Shown here piece after piece: positions 32,013 through 41,720 of a DNA stretch of 64,000 nt; the stretch's first letter is position 1; every line of letters starts with the position of its first letter. A model generated the notes under the pieces. That model searched no databases. It saw only the letters and a program-made list of their open reading frames with translations, and was not told where the DNA came from. The translations under genes were made by a program, and so were the position numbers. This DNA is from Tritrichomonas musculus. Its lineage: Eukaryota; Parabasalia; Tritrichomonadida; Tritrichomonadidae. Location of the stretch: the NCBI GenBank assembly GCA_039105265.1, contig JAPFFF010000007.1, forward strand, positions 682,001 through 746,000, written 5' to 3'.

Positions 32013-35000
32013 ATGTTTAAGCAAATTATTTCTTCAGATTATCAATTTCTCAAGTGCATTGGCAAAAATGCCAATGGACCAATTTATTTAGCACGAAATA
32101 AAAAGAATACTACTAATGTTGTAATTAAAATAGTTCCAAGTTTCTTTGTTGAAAAACGAATTTCAAGTGTTATTAATAAATTTAGTGAAATAAATCATCC
32201 AGCATTATCGACAATTCAAGGTATTATAGATCCAGAGCGGGATTCGCCTACTCATTATCGGTTTGTTAGTGAGTTTTTCGAAAATGGATCTCTATCAGAC
32301 GTATATAAACAATTTCCTTTTTCAAGCGATTCTGAATTTTGGAATTCAACACGAAAATCAATTATTGCTTTTGGAATTGCCGCTGCAATGCAATTTCTTC
32401 ATTATAAAAATATCACTCACCAATTTTTAACACCTTACAATATTCTTCTTGATAAATTTTATCAACCACATGTTAGTGATTATTGGTTTTCATCATTTCT
32501 TCCTAAAGGATGCCAACAAAATTCATCATTTGGTCAAAACGCCGTTTATATGGCGCCTGAATGCTTAGAAATAAGTAACATAACTGATGCTGCTGATGTA
32601 TTTTCATATGGAATAATATTATATGAACTAGCATTTGAAAAACCCTTATATAATAATGAACAAAATACTTTAGCAGACATTCTCAAAGATGTCACTTCCA
32701 GACCTTTAAGGAACACAACATTTTCAAATAAACTTATTGATTTAATAATTAATTGCACTCAAATCAACCCACTCAAAAGACCATCATTTGATTATATAAT
32801 TGCATCGTTTTATGATGATATAGATCCTCTTTTTCTTAACACAAATCTTCCTCTTTTTTCAAATTATCGTCTTTCAGTTATCAAAAATCATGTTCATGAA
32901 ATGAGTAAAATATCTCTTTTTGAATTTGGAAATAATCCAGACAATCAAAGAAACCGAGACTCAATGCTCCAATTTGTTCAATCCTCTGAATATAATATCA
33001 AACCATTATTTAAGTATGCCCAAATGATGCAATGCCTCAACGCTATTAAATTTGCAGCAGATCAAGGCAATAAATCAGCTCAATTTTATTATTCAGAGAG
33101 AATCGCTAAAGTAGATAAAGAGGAGTCATTAAAATATTTAAAAAAGTCCGCCGATCAAAATTACATGAAAGCTGTTGTTAAAATGATGAATCTTGATCAA
33201 GAAGATGACTTTTATTTAAAAAAAGCAGCTGATCTTGGCAATTCAAGCGCACGAATCAAGTATGCATTAAAGAGCCAAAAATTATATTATTTAAGAATGG
33301 CAGCAAAAAATCATGATAGTGAGGCACTTTTTTTACTCGCACAACGTGAAGAAAATGGACCACCTATCAAGTTCATTGATTCAGCAACATATCAAAATAT
33401 TCTTGCTTCGTATGAGAAAAAAAATCCAATAATAATTCCAAGAAATGACGACTTATTTGATGGCTATGAATTTGAAAATGACGATCCACAATATCCATTC
33501 AAAACGTCATTTTTCCAAGATCATGATAAAGCGTATAATGTAATATCGGAGATATCAGAAAAAATTATTTATAAAGATTTGTACTCAGCTATTAATCATT
33601 ACAATCAAGCTGTTGCTTTAAATAATTCAGAAGCAATAAACAGACTTGACGAAATTGGAAAAAATGGTCAAAAAATGGTCTCTAAATGCACAATGATTTT
33701 CACTCAAAATGATCAAAAGAAAATTGATGAATTGATTATGTATGCTGTAATGCTTATTCGTGGTTGTTTTAATGTTGAACGCAATGTTTCTCAAGCAACA
33801 CAAATTTTGACATTAGCAGCTAAAATCTCTTCAAGTCCAGATGCACAATACATATTATATAAATTAATGAAGAACGACACCAGCAAATTCAGCAAGTTTG
33901 GTTCAGTTGATAACAGTGATAATCATTATAATGATGATATTGAAAATAATGAAAACTATAATGATAATTCTTCTTTTAATAATAATGATAATTCTAACTT
34001 TGGTAATAGTAATCTTCATAATGAAATTGAAGCATTAATGTATCTTAAAGCTGCTGCTGATCAAGGACATATTAAAGCTTGCTTTTATTATGCTCAACAT
34101 TTATTCATGAAAAGTAACTCACAAGGAAGACCTCCTATTTTAACTCCTTCATTAAAATATTTCAGGCAGGCAGCGAATTTAGGATGTGTAAAAGCAATTC
34201 TTACTTACTCAAATAATGTACAATATTACAATAACTACATCATTAACAGCACAAATGGAAACACTAATCAATCCTTTAATTATAGTTATAACTATAATTA
34301 TAGTTTTAATTCATTTCGTTACGTTTGTCCTGAAAGCATTGTTTATTACAGACTCGCAGCAGATCGAGGCTCAGCTATTGCACAATACATTTATGCAAAG
34401 TTGCTCGAGAACAAGCGAATTCATATCGCCCATGATGCAATAAGAAAAGTAAGGGAAGCGATGATTGGTCCTGATCTTGATTTTGAAGAAGAATGGGAAG
34501 AGGAAGAATACAAAGAAATGAACAATACCAATGACAATAATAATGATAATCAAGCAGAAACCACCAACAATGACAACAACAATAATATTCCAAATAATGA
34601 TATTGATATTAATATTACTAATGTTGATGAAAATAATGCTATTAATGATGAACATAATGAAAATAATGATAATCCCTTTGAAAATAGTGGTAATGATAAT
34701 AACGATGTTGATAATAATTTATGTATGAATTACTTCATTCATTTGCGTCAGAAAAACATGGAAGATGCTCTTTTTTATCTTAAATTGGCAGCCAAGCAAG
34801 GATTGACGGAAGCCATGTTTGCAATTGCAGAATTATATGAAAAAGAGAAAAACTTACCATTTTGTCATATGAAAATCACAGACAGAGATGTTACTAAGAA
34901 ATATCTTGTTGCAGGCTCATGCGGAGAACCACAAGCAATGTATATCGCAGGCCAAAGATTTGCACAAGGTATTGGTGTTCCGGCCGACCCAGACCAAGCA

Positions 35001-38000
35001 CTCGTTTATTTCCGAATATCTGCCTTTTTAGGCAATATAACAGCCCAATACAAGTATGGCCATTATTTAGCATTTACACAAAAATCTAAAAAAAGTCAAA
35101 TTGAGAGAGATGCAAATGAAGGTCTTAGATTCCTAATTCTAGCAGTTTCACAAGGCTATAACATGAACATATTAATGAGCCTATTTACTGAATTTGATTA
35201 TTCTGGTATGAATGATCAGACTAATTTCAACAACATAATCAATATGTTTAAATATAATGAAAACTTTAATGAAAACTATTTCATTGATAAACTTCACACT
35301 ATTGATTCCATTTTTTCCAACAATAATAATAATACTAATGACAATAATAATAAAAGTACCAATATGCACAATAATAATAAAGAAGAAAACAACTATGATC
35401 TTAAAGCTAATTATCGTATGAATAATTTAGTTGCTTCTTATAGTGCATGCTTATTTGCATCTCAATCAATTGGTCTTTTATATAAAAATGGGATCATTAA
35501 TGAGAAACCAGATTTAAATGAAGCCATGTTTTGGCTTGAAGAATCAGCAAATCTTGGAATGGGTGAAACATTCTATTACATTGGTGAAATCTATGAAGAA
35601 TGGAAAGAATATGAGCAAGCATTCCAGACTTTCCAATATGGTCATAATGAAGGAATAATAAATTGTACTTCAAAACTAGCACATTGTTATGAAAAAGGAC
35701 TTGGAATCCCTAAAGACATACAAACAGCAGCAGAGTATTATGAAAGCATTGGTGTTGATAATGTAACCAATTATTTCAATGCTGCTCAATTGTATGACAA
35801 AATGTATCAACAACTTTCAAGGGATGCAAGACGAAACAGGTTTAAGAAACGAACTGAAATGAAAATGAATATTTTAAGACTTATTAATAATGTTCGTGCA
35901 GCCAATGAAAAAAAGAAAAAAAAGAATCCTTATGATACTTATCTTATTGATAATTTTGATTTTCTAGCTTTTGAAAATTGTGATGAAGAAGATGAAGAAG
36001 ATAATGAATTAAGCATATCTAACTCTGAAAAAGAAATTTTGAAAAGAATTTATTCTTTATATTCAAAAGCTGAAATTTCAGATGATGCCATAAGTACTGC
36101 TCATTATCGCATGGGCCAAATTCTTATTTCCGAATGTTTATCCAATATTCGAAATAAGGATAAAAAGCTTGATGAAAATGAAATTAAAATTAATAATGAA
36201 AAAATGGAATTTGGCTTATCTTTGCTTCAAGAAGCTGCTGATAAAGGCAACACTAATGCAATGATTGAATTAGCAGAATTTATTAAATCAGGTACAAAAA
36301 CAAATAAAAAAAATTATGATCAAAGTGAAGAAATTCCAGAAGATTATGAAAATGCTGATATCGATAGTAATAATAATAATTCTACAGACAAAAAAGAAGT
36401 TGATATTTTCTTTTGCGGGAATCGATTAAATCATCGAATTAATTATATTAATTTTAATAGTGATGAACAAAATGTCGAATTCATGCATAATCTTATTATT
36501 AAAGCTTCATTACGAGGAAATGTTGAAGCAAATGTTATTTATGCTTCTTCTTTAATTAATTATTATAAAAATCATATAAGTGATAAATTATGGATGAAAA
36601 TGATTGGAAAAGGATTCAAAATTATTAAGAAAATTTTGGATGCTTACAATAACAAAGATAAAAATAGATCCAATCCACTTGAAGATTTTTATTATAACTT
36701 TTTATCTAGTTTTGATGACAATCTTCTTAATAATTATTCAGATAAATATTCTAATTTTGATGAAGATAAATTTAGAACTTTAATGGATTCTGTTTCAAAA
36801 ATTTATATCATTTTAGCTAATCTTTATGAAGAAGGAAAATGCGTAATTTCAAGTCCTTCTAGAGCAATAAGTCTTTGTTATTCTGCAAGTGAGCTTGGCC
36901 ATCAATCAGCAATAATGAAAGCTCATAAAGTTTCTCGAAATGAATCACGATCTTTTATTAAAGAAGATTTAACAATTCGTGATGATAATTTAATTGAATT
37001 TCAAAAACTTTTTGATGAAATCATTTATGATTTAAATCCAGAAACCTTTCTTGAGACTTTTAACAAAATTGAAAAATTAGCTTTGTCAACAAATTGTTGG
37101 CAAATTCAATTTTTCGTAGGTACAATTTATAATGGTCATGAATTCATCGGAAGGAAAGTTGATCAAGTTTTGCACTTTTATAGATTAGCAGCAAACACGA
37201 TCATTAATAATAACATTCAAGAAGATGCTATTTATAAACGGTCAGATCTTTTCCTTGGATTAGCAAATGTTCTCATTGAGAAAAACATGCTTCAATCATC
37301 CTTGTTTTATTTGGATAAAGCTGTTGAACTTGGAAATTATGAAGCTGTTAGAAAGAAGATTAATTTAATACTTGATAATTATTCTTCTCGAAGCAATTTT
37401 AATAATGATATCTCATCATATGAATCATCAACCTTTACTCCAAGTATTGAAGATATTGATCATTTTTATGGATTAATGAGAAACAGACTTGTTAGTAAAG
37501 CCATTAAAAAAACAAATAAAATTAATAATTTAGATCAATTAAGTTCGTCTTTAGGATTCTTAGAAAATGATGATGATAATAAAAATGACATCTTCATGTT
37601 TAAGAAAAAGAATTTTCTCTTTGGAAAAGATGTTTTCCTTTCAAGTTTTGGTTCATCTAAATCATGCATTGATGAACTTTTTGAATCATACACACTTCGT
37701 GAAATTATTCAAAGTTTCTATGCTAGAAATAACATTGCTTACCTTTTAACTAATGGATTAAAAGTTAACCATAACGCTAATGTGGCTCTTGAATACTTAA
37801 GAGAAGCAGCGGACGCTGAAGATGCCCAACCTGCCAAAACTTCATTATCAGCATCGAATTCACGTCATTTGTTCTATAAATATAACTACGAATGCCATGA
37901 TGATTCCAGCTACTTCCTCAATTTGGACAATCATGAAAGCCGTTATGACGTAGAAGGCTACTCACAGTATCAGTACGCAAGATTCTTGCTGAATATCGCC

Positions 38001-39548
38001 GAAGAGCCTCCTAAAAAGGATCCAAGCAACAAGGACGATAAGAATAAAAAGAGCGTCGACGAGTCGGCAAGGTTCATCGCCGACCACTACTTGCAGCTAG
38101 CTGCTTCTAAGGGAAACATTGAGGCAATAAGGCTCCTCTCGTCTTCTAAGGTCGACTCGAATCCAACAATGTCTTCGCACTATGGAAAGCTAGGATCTGA
38201 CCTAGGCGACAGACTTTCAATGACCCGTCGTGCTTGCGACCTCATCTTTGGATCGGTTTTGATTGGATACAGAGCAGTGTACATATCAAAGCCAGCTACA
38301 AACGACAAAGCAGAAGACAATAACAGCAACAACAATGCAGCAAATAACAACAACAACGATAATAATAACAATGAAAATAAAGACATTAATAGCAACAATA
38401 ATAATAACAATCAAAATAAAGACATTAATAGCAACAATAATAATAACAATCAAAATAAAGACATTAATAGCAACAATAATAATAACAATCAAAATAAAGA
38501 CATTAATAGCAACAATAATAATAACAATGACAATAGCAAAAACAATGAAAATAATGTTAATAACAATGACAACGATAATAATGACAATAATAAAAATGAT
38601 GACAATAACAACAACAATAAAAATGATAATAGCAAAAACAATGAAAATAATAATGATAATAATGACAATGATAATAACAATAACAGTGACTTTAATACAA
38701 ATGATATCAGTGATAATACTAATAATAATGACAATATTAATACCAATAACAGTGATAATGACAATGATACTAATAAAGATAGCGATAATAAAGATAAAGA
38801 AGAAAGCATCAGCATAACTATTGGCAGCAATGACAATTCACACGAAGTTCCAATCAGTTTCGTTGGAAAGTCGTTCATGCGCGAGAGCAGGTCTCTTCTC
38901 GAAGTCGTCTCTCGCACGAGCGGCAGGGCAGCGTTCGTCCTCGGTGCACTTTTTGAGAGCGGCGAGCTTCTTCCCAAGAACTACAAGAAGGCGTTTGAGT
39001 ACTACTCGGCAGCTGCTTCACTGGGCTTCCGTGAGTCACTTCTTCGCATGTCAGCAATTCTTGCCTTTGGCGGCTTTGGACTTGAGAGAGACGAGCGCCG
39101 ATCTCTTCAATATGCGCAGAGTGCCGCCTTCTTCCGTGTTCCTCTTGCAGTGGAAGCGCAAAAGGAAGGCAAGCTTGACAAGTTGGATGATAAATTTGTC
39201 GATTTCATTGCTTCTGTAATGGAGAAAAGTATCCCGATGCTCTATGTTCAAAACGACGACACCAAAACGATGACAGTTTTCATTGACAACAAGCAAAAAG
39301 AAGGTGAAAATGAAAATAAAGAAGAAGAAGAAAATAAAGAAAAAGAGAAAGAAAAAGGAAGCGAAAAAGAAAGTGAAGTTGAAGACGATAAAAAAGGATT
39401 CAAATTAAGAAGAAACGAATGTTGCGTGACAATGTCTGCTTTGTTTAAAGAATGCTTCGGAGTTAATGGTATTATTTATGGAATTTGTGAAGATGATTGC
39501 GAATATGACCATGAATACGAATATGAGTATGAATACGAATATGAGTGA
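32013..39548 (+). CDS. Giant pseudokinase-Sel1 repeat protein
   Basis: 2511 residues from the first in-frame ATG (32013); the frame opens earlier at a TTG. Residues about 8-275 are a protein kinase fold starting SDYQFLKCIGKNANGPIYLA, with the VAIK-like lysine kept (VVIKIV). The HRDLKPxN loop reads HQFLTPYN, so the catalytic Asp is lost. DFG reads DYW. APE is kept (MAPE). This is most likely an inactive, ligand-binding kinase domain. The rest is many Sel1-like repeats (for example AADQGHIKACFYYAQHLF, AAASLGFRESLLRM) interrupted by Asn-rich tracts, notably residues about 830-900 and 2100-2270. The C-terminus is Lys/Glu-rich and ends in alternating Glu-Tyr. Kinase-Sel1 fusions are typical of trichomonads; the role is unknown, probably scaffolding. 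Confidence 0.87.
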   Translation: MFKQIISSDYQFLKCIGKNANGPIYLARNKKNTTNVVIKIVPSFFVEKRISSVINKFSEINHPALSTIQGIIDPERDSPTHYRFVSEFFENGSLSDVYKQFPFSSDSEFWNSTRKSIIAFGIAAAMQFLHYKNITHQFLTPYNILLDKFYQPHVSDYWFSSFLPKGCQQNSSFGQNAVYMAPECLEISNITDAADVFSYGIILYELAFEKPLYNNEQNTLADILKDVTSRPLRNTTFSNKLIDLIINCTQINPLKRPSFDYIIASFYDDIDPLFLNTNLPLFSNYRLSVIKNHVHEMSKISLFEFGNNPDNQRNRDSMLQFVQSSEYNIKPLFKYAQMMQCLNAIKFAADQGNKSAQFYYSERIAKVDKEESLKYLKKSADQNYMKAVVKMMNLDQEDDFYLKKAADLGNSSARIKYALKSQKLYYLRMAAKNHDSEALFLLAQREENGPPIKFIDSATYQNILASYEKKNPIIIPRNDDLFDGYEFENDDPQYPFKTSFFQDHDKAYNVISEISEKIIYKDLYSAINHYNQAVALNNSEAINRLDEIGKNGQKMVSKCTMIFTQNDQKKIDELIMYAVMLIRGCFNVERNVSQATQILTLAAKISSSPDAQYILYKLMKNDTSKFSKFGSVDNSDNHYNDDIENNENYNDNSSFNNNDNSNFGNSNLHNEIEALMYLKAAADQGHIKACFYYAQHLFMKSNSQGRPPILTPSLKYFRQAANLGCVKAILTYSNNVQYYNNYIINSTNGNTNQSFNYSYNYNYSFNSFRYVCPESIVYYRLAADRGSAIAQYIYAKLLENKRIHIAHDAIRKVREAMIGPDLDFEEEWEEEEYKEMNNTNDNNNDNQAETTNNDNNNNIPNNDIDINITNVDENNAINDEHNENNDNPFENSGNDNNDVDNNLCMNYFIHLRQKNMEDALFYLKLAAKQGLTEAMFAIAELYEKEKNLPFCHMKITDRDVTKKYLVAGSCGEPQAMYIAGQRFAQGIGVPADPDQALVYFRISAFLGNITAQYKYGHYLAFTQKSKKSQIERDANEGLRFLILAVSQGYNMNILMSLFTEFDYSGMNDQTNFNNIINMFKYNENFNENYFIDKLHTIDSIFSNNNNNTNDNNNKSTNMHNNNKEENNYDLKANYRMNNLVASYSACLFASQSIGLLYKNGIINEKPDLNEAMFWLEESANLGMGETFYYIGEIYEEWKEYEQAFQTFQYGHNEGIINCTSKLAHCYEKGLGIPKDIQTAAEYYESIGVDNVTNYFNAAQLYDKMYQQLSRDARRNRFKKRTEMKMNILRLINNVRAANEKKKKKNPYDTYLIDNFDFLAFENCDEEDEEDNELSISNSEKEILKRIYSLYSKAEISDDAISTAHYRMGQILISECLSNIRNKDKKLDENEIKINNEKMEFGLSLLQEAADKGNTNAMIELAEFIKSGTKTNKKNYDQSEEIPEDYENADIDSNNNNSTDKKEVDIFFCGNRLNHRINYINFNSDEQNVEFMHNLIIKASLRGNVEANVIYASSLINYYKNHISDKLWMKMIGKGFKIIKKILDAYNNKDKNRSNPLEDFYYNFLSSFDDNLLNNYSDKYSNFDEDKFRTLMDSVSKIYIILANLYEEGKCVISSPSRAISLCYSASELGHQSAIMKAHKVSRNESRSFIKEDLTIRDDNLIEFQKLFDEIIYDLNPETFLETFNKIEKLALSTNCWQIQFFVGTIYNGHEFIGRKVDQVLHFYRLAANTIINNNIQEDAIYKRSDLFLGLANVLIEKNMLQSSLFYLDKAVELGNYEAVRKKINLILDNYSSRSNFNNDISSYESSTFTPSIEDIDHFYGLMRNRLVSKAIKKTNKINNLDQLSSSLGFLENDDDNKNDIFMFKKKNFLFGKDVFLSSFGSSKSCIDELFESYTLREIIQSFYARNNIAYLLTNGLKVNHNANVALEYLREAADAEDAQPAKTSLSASNSRHLFYKYNYECHDDSSYFLNLDNHESRYDVEGYSQYQYARFLLNIAEEPPKKDPSNKDDKNKKSVDESARFIADHYLQLAASKGNIEAIRLLSSSKVDSNPTMSSHYGKLGSDLGDRLSMTRRACDLIFGSVLIGYRAVYISKPATNDKAEDNNSNNNAANNNNNDNNNNENKDINSNNNNNNQNKDINSNNNNNNQNKDINSNNNNNNQNKDINSNNNNNNDNSKNNENNVNNNDNDNNDNNKNDDNNNNNKNDNSKNNENNNDNNDNDNNNNSDFNTNDISDNTNNNDNINTNNSDNDNDTNKDSDNKDKEESISITIGSNDNSHEVPISFVGKSFMRESRSLLEVVSRTSGRAAFVLGALFESGELLPKNYKKAFEYYSAAASLGFRESLLRMSAILAFGGFGLERDERRSLQYAQSAAFFRVPLAVEAQKEGKLDKLDDKFVDFIASVMEKSIPMLYVQNDDTKTMTVFIDNKQKEGENENKEEEENKEKEKEKGSEKESEVEDDKKGFKLRRNECCVTMSALFKECFGVNGIIYGICEDDCEYDHEYEYEYEYEYE
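38375..38530 (+). repeat. Four tandem 39-bp units encoding an Asn-rich repeat
   Basis: GACATTAATAGC starts at 38382, 38421, 38460 and 38499, exactly 39 bases apart. The units are almost identical and encode QNKDINSNNNNNN. The array lies within a longer Asn/Asp tract (about 38310-38810) and keeps the reading frame. Near-identity points to recent expansion. Confidence 0.9.
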
Positions 39549-40831
39549 TGATAATTATATGAATTTTTTTTTTTTTTATTTATGTTTTTTGATATTGATA
39601 ATTTATATTATATCTGTATGTTAATAAATAAATATAATTAATATGTATTACGAATTATCTAATTAATGCTAGTTTTATTAATTCAAATAATTGGATCATT
39701 TTTATTTGTTAAACATTTTGATATAATAATTGCTTTACTCTTTTTTAGGCTAGTTATTTTGAAAATCGATATCAAAAAAGTCACTTTTTTATATCTGATA
39801 CTCGATTATAAGTTTAAAAATCTGATATCAAGATTATGATAATATCAGGTATAAAATTCGATATGATAATAATTGTAAACTTAATAAAAAATTGAGATCA
39901 AAATACGATCATAAGTTTATCAAAAAGTTAAATTTAAATTCTGTTCTTTAAAAGAGTCTTTTTGCATCATTATTATACGAAAAAAAATTTTAGACAAAGA
40001 ACAAAACTTTTTGATAATTTAATAATCAAAAAATCTCTTGAATGGTCACTTTTTGAGGGATAAAAACTCAAAAAGTGAAAGCAATTCAGAGATTTAAAAT
40101 TTTTTTGACAGAGTTATGTTTATGAAATAAAATTTATAATATCTTCAAAATGAGTGTATTGAATTCAAAAGTTCTTGATATTATACTCCAAATATATAAA
40201 TGATAAAATTATATAATTATATATGAAAGAATTTTGAAAGAGAAATAGATAGATATGACATTTAAATGATTTTTCTTGGGTTTTGAATAGTTTATCAAGT
40301 TAAGGTCAATTTTCCCCGCCAAAAGAAATGACAAATTTCAAAGTAAAAAAAAAAATGTTACAATGAATGGATAATATCATTCAATGAGCATAACTAAGAT
40401 TAGAATCATAAAAACTCACTTTTTATTTGATCATAATTGCAAAATTCAGAATAAATTCGTGTTTAAAATAGGATACAGAATAGAAACTCAGATACACATA
40501 ACACTTTCTAAATTCGGAAATCAAATTCATCCAAAATACATCGAGAAAAAGTTAAAAGTATGAGACCACCAAACCTTTTCTATCTTATATAAAAAAACGA
40601 TTATTTCGAACTCAATTAGAAAATATTGAATTTGCTTCTTCTCAAATTTTATCCTATATTTCATTGAATAAATAATATCGAAATTTTCATAAAGCACAGT
40701 TTTTCGAAGATGATCATATCTGAATGATTTGTCAAATTATTTCGAATAAACTACGCCGATTTCAAATAATTTGAAATAGATTGATTTGAAAAATTAGGAT
40801 TAAGTGTTTTTAGTCTGCACTGAAAACTATC
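39549..40831. other. AT-rich intergenic region with palindromes
   Basis: No coding frame. It contains a poly-T run right after the pseudokinase stop, an imperfect palindrome around AAAAAAGTCACTTTTTT (about 39763-39806), the perfect hairpin at 40046-40078, and ACTTTTTGA motifs at 40006-40014, 40048-40056 and, inverted, 39920-39928. No RNA gene recognised. Confidence 0.4.
40046..40078. repeat. Perfect 12-bp inverted repeat with 9-base loop
   Basis: TCACTTTTTGAG (40046-40057) and CTCAAAAAGTGA (40067-40078) are exact reverse complements. The arm contains the recurrent ACTTTTTGA motif. Confidence 0.8.
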
Positions 40832-41230
40832 TTATTCTTCTTTACCTTCTTCTTCTTCCTCTTCTTCTTCACTAACTTCGGGCAAAAAGGCTGATCTTGG
40901 TCCGAATTGACCATGAACAATAATAGTTCCTGGACCATCAACAATAAACTTTGTATTGTCAGCTGCATCTGGTCTATAGCTGATTTCGAATTCATCTTTA
41001 GAGCCGTCAAAAATGACGATTTCTTCTCTAGAACGCTCCTTTTTAGGTTCACCTGACTCAACACTATCTGGAGTGTATGCATCAAACTCAGCAATGAGTT
41101 TTGTCGGATGTTCTTTGTCTAAATTTTCAATTGAAACCTTGTGAAATTGTGCGGATTCATTTCCACCAAAGTCGATGACTAAGGGCTCTTTTTCTGATAT
41201 TTTGAAAGTTACTATTTTTTCCTCAGACAT
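40832..41230 (-). CDS. Acidic-tailed nucleoplasmin-like protein candidate
   Basis: 132 residues from ATG at 41230. The first ~110 residues look like an all-beta domain: IVTFKISEKEPLVIDFGG, KLIAEFDAYTP, FEISYRPDA, then GPGTIIVHGQFGPR. An uninterrupted acidic tail follows (SEEEEEEEEGKEE). The order, the FEIS strand and a late VHGQF strand, and the acidic tail recall nucleoplasmin-like (NPL) histone chaperone domains such as those of plant HD2 proteins and the N-terminus of nucleolar FKBPs. That is a by-eye resemblance; an unrelated small beta-protein is possible. Expected to be nuclear if correct. Confidence 0.5.
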   Translation of the reverse strand: MSEEKIVTFKISEKEPLVIDFGGNESAQFHKVSIENLDKEHPTKLIAEFDAYTPDSVESGEPKKERSREEIVIFDGSKDEFEISYRPDAADNTKFIVDGPGTIIVHGQFGPRSAFLPEVSEEEEEEEEGKEE

Positions 41231-41465
41231 TGAAATGCAAAAATATTTTTTGTATCGTTTGGCCGATTTTTTTTTAACTGAATTCTTTACAAAATGTAAA
41301 ATAATTTTACATTTTACATTTTACTGAAATCTAAAAATCTAAAATACTTATATCCACCACATTTTAAATTATTAGTAAATAATTGACAGATTATTTTGAA
41401 ACACATTTTTATTTTTTCACGGTTAAGCTGCTTTTTCAAATGAAGAGCTGATCGAAAAATCACTA

Positions 41466-41621
41466 AAGTCGGATTCAAAAGGCTTGGGACAAACTTTTTG
41501 AAAACGATAAAGGTCAAATTTATAAATCTTTTAGGTCAATTTGTCCCAAGCTGAATGATTTTTTTTCTGAGAAACATTGAAAAAAAATTGAATGTTGTCC
41601 CAAGCATTTTGAATCCGACTT
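41466..41621. mobile_element. Tc1/mariner-type MITE (156 bp) flanked by TA
   Basis: The left end begins AAGTCGGATTCAAAA and the right end is its reverse complement ending TTTTGAATCCGACTT. Over 27 bases the two ends differ at one position, position 16. Each end is bordered by TA (41464-41465 and 41622-41623), the mariner target duplication. A further copy of the inner GTCCCAAGC string lies inside at about 41541-41549. No ORF. It sits about 100 bp before the coiled-coil gene start and could influence its promoter. Confidence 0.75.
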
Positions 41622-41720
41622 TATAAAAAGTATGGACTTTTTTTAATAAAAAAAATTTTTGATGTTTCTTTTTGATGTATGTCATCATAAAAATAATATT
41701 TATTCTTGATATCTGATAAA

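Noticed and set aside
38375-38530. CRISPR-like regular repeat spacing (39 bp)
   Set aside because: Units are head-to-tail without unique spacers, in frame inside a eukaryotic coding sequence.
38180-38977. Leu/Ser/Ile-rich antisense ORFs across the Asn tract
   Set aside because: Produced by AAT/AAC repeats read on the other strand; the plus-strand frame is continuous with Sel1 repeats on both sides.
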